NCBI GenBank assembly: GCA_027624955.1
Contig: JAQBTG010000033.1
Span: 1 to 44,346 of the forward strand
Source of the DNA: Pseudomonadota bacterium
GTDB lineage: Bacteria; Pseudomonadota; Alphaproteobacteria; UBA828
Direction of reading: 5' to 3'
DNA: 44,346 nucleotides
Positions within the stretch are counted from its first letter, which is position 1; the number at the start of each line of letters is the position of its first letter. Below are positions 39,759 to 44,346 of this stretch, piece by piece. The position numbers and the translations under genes were made by a program. The notes below the pieces were generated by a model, which saw only the letters and a list, made by a program, of their open reading frames with translations, did no database searches and was not told the DNA's origin.

Positions 39759-41761
39759 GCCCCCTCCAACTCAATGCGTAAAACTGCGTATGCGCCGAGG
39801 TCGAGGGCAGAGGCGTCGCCAAGCGAGCCGCGATCAGCGGCAAAGGCGGCCGGCTCGCACACGGCAGTTACAAAATTACTCTCATCCAACCGTCCGATGC
39901 GCGCAGCACCGGCGGGCAGGCCGGCGATCGTCACCTGTTGCGGCTCCGGTGTCAGATTGGCGAGCCACATCAGCGCGCCGTTAGCGGTGCGGTAGGCCAC
40001 GCCCAAAATCTTATCCGGCGCAGACGTCTCCAGGTCGAGCATTTCAGAGGTGCTTGCGCCAGCCATGGCAGCGACGATATGGCGCAGCGGAAACACCCAG
40101 CCACCATCACCACTCACAGTGTCATCTCCGCGCGCAGCGGCCAAATCATCATACCAAGGTTGCGGATGCGCCATTTTGCGATAGGCGAGGCCAAATTCAC
40201 CGACCGCCGCGCCGAGGCTCACGGCTTCCACTTCGCCCGCCGCCATACGCGCGACATAGCCAAGCGTAAAGGCGGAGCCGGCCAAGGCGCGGTGGCGAGG
40301 CTCCTGCTGGTTGAACGCCATGCGGATATTGGCCTGATTGTCGAAGGTGCTGGGGCCATAGGGATTGTAGCGCATGCCGATGGCGCTCGGGCCGACGCGA
40401 TAAGGCTTGCCGTCTGACATGGCGCGCACCGAGCCGATGATTGACGGCAAGGATTGCAGGGTTTCCATCACCGAGCGGTCGTCTACTTCATGCACCACGG
40501 CCGAGGTCGTGTGCGAGATAAAATCGTAGAGATCGGCGCTTGGGTGGTTGCGGTTCATTTCGGTAAAATTAGTCAGCACACCGCCGCCGAGTGCAACGCC
40601 GGGAAAGGCCTTGCGCGCCGCGCCGTAGGTTTCCTCGAAGCTCGGCACGCCAAGCGCCGCGAGAGTTTCCAGGGTGAAATCCATGAGCCGGGCCTGCGCC
40701 ACGATCACCGCGTCCGGCTTGACCCCCGCCGCCGCAATGGCGCTGGCGGCATCGCCCATCTCCGCATCCAGCGGGCGCGCGCAGGGTGCCACAATCTCGA
40801 CCACCAATTCTGCCTGCAGGGCATCGGCCAGCTGTTGGCAGGCGGATAAATCGGCGCGTGCTTGATCGGCGCGGTATTCGGCGATAAGCAATTGCGGGCC
40901 GATATCGCGCAACAGATCGAGCGCGTCCAAACTCTTGCGGCCAAGATCGGCCGGCACGCCGATGCCGATGCGCGGCATTTTCTTGCCGCTGCCGGCGCCG
41001 AGCGTGACCTTTACCGCTGCATCACTGCTTGTGGCTGAGCCCTTCGCGGTGCCGTCAAACGTCAGCGCGACCGTCTGGTCAAATTCACTGCCGCCGGGAA
41101 TGACATAGGGGAAAGGCAGCGACAGCGGGCGGTAATAGGTCTTGTAGGACGCATCTGTCCAATTGCGCTGGTCCTCACACTCCCACGCATGTTCGCCCTC
41201 CATCCGGCATGTCACGCGGAGGCCCGGCGCCACTTCATGGCTGATCGCGCGCATGTCGAAAAACGGCTGCAACGGCATAACATGATCAGGGAAAATCGTC
41301 TCTTCGGCGCTGCCATCGACATGCAGGATGGTGCAGGGTTGCCCGGCGACGCCTTCGACCGCATGCAGAATGACAAAACCAGTCCTGTTGGTTTCAAAAT
41401 CGCTCCCGGTGCGGGCCGCGACGTTGAATTCTAGGCCGCCCGACGCCGAACCGGTGATCTCGGCATGAAAATTTATCGCACCATTGGCTTCGTCGACCGC
41501 GGCGTCGTAGGAAATTCGGAAATCAATCACTCCCTCTTCTACAGAGAGATTGGAAATTGCCGGGTGAAAGGTCTGCCAGCCTGGACCGCGCACGACAAAG
41601 GCGATACCGCGTATGGCTTCATATCCGGCCATCCGCACATACCGCAATTTTCCCGCTTCGAGTTCGACGGATAGCGGACCGGCGCTGAGGGTGCGTATTT
41701 CCGCCCGCGGTTCTTCTGTTCCGAACAGCCTGATCGCTCTAGTCGGAGGCGTAAGGGCCAT
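39755..41761 (-). CDS. D-apionate lactonase-family-like protein (three-domain, TIM-barrel centre)
   Basis: A 668-residue protein. Its N-terminal beta domain begins RLFGTEEP and continues with AGPLSVELEAGKLRYVRMAGYEAIRG. The middle part (about 265-560) reads as a TIM barrel (RIGIGVPADLG, LLIAEYRAD, AELVVEIVAPCARP, PDAVIVAQ, VALGGGVLTNFTEMNR). A C-terminal beta domain (about 565-668) follows. From memory this matches the D-apionate lactonase (ApnL) family of sugar-lactone metabolism; I could not confirm it by search. There is no signal peptide. The ATG has GGGAG seven bases upstream. It is the first gene of the eleven-gene minus-strand run, 53 bases downstream of a perfect inverted repeat. The downstream genes do not include the usual apiose-pathway enzymes, so its lactone may differ. 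Confidence 0.65.
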   Translation of the reverse strand: MALTPPTRAIRLFGTEEPRAEIRTLSAGPLSVELEAGKLRYVRMAGYEAIRGIAFVVRGPGWQTFHPAISNLSVEEGVIDFRISYDAAVDEANGAINFHAEITGSASGGLEFNVAARTGSDFETNRTGFVILHAVEGVAGQPCTILHVDGSAEETIFPDHVMPLQPFFDMRAISHEVAPGLRVTCRMEGEHAWECEDQRNWTDASYKTYYRPLSLPFPYVIPGGSEFDQTVALTFDGTAKGSATSSDAAVKVTLGAGSGKKMPRIGIGVPADLGRKSLDALDLLRDIGPQLLIAEYRADQARADLSACQQLADALQAELVVEIVAPCARPLDAEMGDAASAIAAAGVKPDAVIVAQARLMDFTLETLAALGVPSFEETYGAARKAFPGVALGGGVLTNFTEMNRNHPSADLYDFISHTTSAVVHEVDDRSVMETLQSLPSIIGSVRAMSDGKPYRVGPSAIGMRYNPYGPSTFDNQANIRMAFNQQEPRHRALAGSAFTLGYVARMAAGEVEAVSLGAAVGEFGLAYRKMAHPQPWYDDLAAARGDDTVSGDGGWVFPLRHIVAAMAGASTSEMLDLETSAPDKILGVAYRTANGALMWLANLTPEPQQVTIAGLPAGAARIGRLDESNFVTAVCEPAAFAADRGSLGDASALDLGAYAVLRIELEGA

Positions 41762-41813
41762 GTCACTCTCCCAATCGGCGGTATTTGTTCTTTATATTCC
41801 GTCGATCGAGCGA

Positions 41814-41850
41814 GTATAGCCATGGTCTACCTGTTGGACCATGGCTATAC
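41814..41850. promoter_or_regulatory. Perfect 14-bp inverted repeat upstream of the eleven-gene run
   Basis: GTATAGCCATGGTC, nine-base spacer, GACCATGGCTATAC. All 14 positions match, and each arm contains the palindrome CCATGG. It lies in the 112 bases between the start of the lactonase-like gene (41761) and the end of the CHASE2 kinase gene (41874), both on the minus strand. It could be the kinase terminator, but no T-run follows on the minus strand. Position close to the promoter and perfect symmetry suit a regulator binding site. Confidence 0.6.
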
Positions 41851-41873
41851 AATTTCGCAATCTACTCTTCAAA

Positions 41874-44141
<2,268 letters not shown>

Positions 44142-44209
44142 TGCTCGGCCCCTACGACCTTGTCGATGTTGGCGACAAGAAATCAGCAGCCGAATGTGAT
44201 TGGCATGGG

Positions 44210-44346
44210 TTAACCACCGCCATTGCCGCCACCATTGCCGCCACCATTGCCGCCGCCATTGCCACCGCCGTTGCCACCGCCGCCGCCACCAGCGCCACCC
44301 GAACCACCGGAGCCGCCCGAGCCACCGGAGCCGCCCGAACCACCGG
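44210..44346 (-). CDS. Glycine-rich C-terminus of a protein running off the window (partial)
   Basis: The last 44 codons of a minus-strand gene that ends at TAA 44210-44212. They read as five GGS units, GGA, a run of six Gly, then five GGGN-type units: about 75% Gly with only Ser, Asn and one Ala besides. The tail has the look of the flexible Gly/Asn/Ser-rich ends of alphaproteobacterial FecR-domain proteins, which are often encoded next to CHASE2 sensors. That link is from general experience and cannot be tested here, because the rest of the gene lies beyond the window. Another frame is open across the same DNA but has poor composition and no start site. Confidence 0.65.
   Translation of the reverse strand, partial: GGSGGSGGSGGSGGSGGAGGGGGGNGGGNGGGNGGGNGGGNGGG

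Noticed and set aside
44152-44343. 63-codon Ala/Val-rich minus-strand frame at the right edge
   Set aside because: It is an alternative frame over the Gly-rich coding repeat; the Gly/Ser/Asn frame has the regular units and a proper stop.

Overview
The window is 44.3 kb of compact chromosomal DNA, about 58% GC by eye, with 36 protein genes or gene pieces. It has no rRNA, tRNA, insertion sequence, prophage or CRISPR array that I can see. Codon use, the DUF2125-like protein, the CHASE-type sensors and the many CoA-ester, LLM-flavin and hydantoinase-family enzymes point to an alphaproteobacterium of the Rhodospirillales type, probably an aerobic heterotroph that uses many organic acids. That placement is inference.

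Left part (1-8.9 kb): a membrane sensor ends at the left edge (CHASE4 domain, apparently frameshifted just before its GGDEF domain). Then come a small VOC protein and a cupin (convergent), a complete periplasmic copper nitrite reductase (nirK) followed by a four-helix membrane protein, an orphan hydantoinase-B-type subunit, and a DEAD-box RNA helicase whose tail carries eight 42-bp tandem repeats.

Middle-left (9-20.5 kb): an unusual two-gene unit pairs a seven-times-repeated 36-residue coiled-coil protein with a soluble GAF-GAF-PAS class III adenylate cyclase. A molybdopterin oxidoreductase is divergent from it. A four-gene minus-strand unit follows (SMP-30 lactonase, isochorismatase-fold protein with Ser in place of the catalytic Cys, class V aminotransferase-fold protein, conserved hypothetical), divergent from a nitrilase-family amidohydrolase and a periplasmic DUF2125-like protein.

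Middle-right (20.5-30 kb): an SDR, two LLM flavin oxidoreductases, a sensor histidine kinase split by one in-frame stop codon, and a proline-iminopeptidase-like hydrolase. A plus-strand run follows: a methylisocitrate-lyase-like enzyme, a CaiB CoA-transferase, a crotonase and a glyoxalase-II-like hydrolase.

Right part (30-41.8 kb): eleven minus-strand genes, mostly overlapping or only a few bases apart. They run from a D-apionate-lactonase-like protein through an ABM monooxygenase, HpaI aldolase, D-2-hydroxyacid dehydrogenase, paired acyl-CoA dehydrogenases, NDP-forming acyl-CoA synthetase, crotonase, VOC protein and enol-lactonase-like hydrolase to a threonine-dehydratase-like enzyme. A perfect 14-bp inverted repeat lies just upstream of the first gene. 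The set reads as one catabolic route from a lactone or sugar-acid to CoA esters, but the substrate cannot be named from sequence alone.

Far right: a CHASE2 sensor histidine kinase sits downstream of the glycine-rich C-terminus of a protein that runs off the window. No conventional DNA-binding regulator is encoded in the window; the regulatory genes are all sensors or a cyclase.
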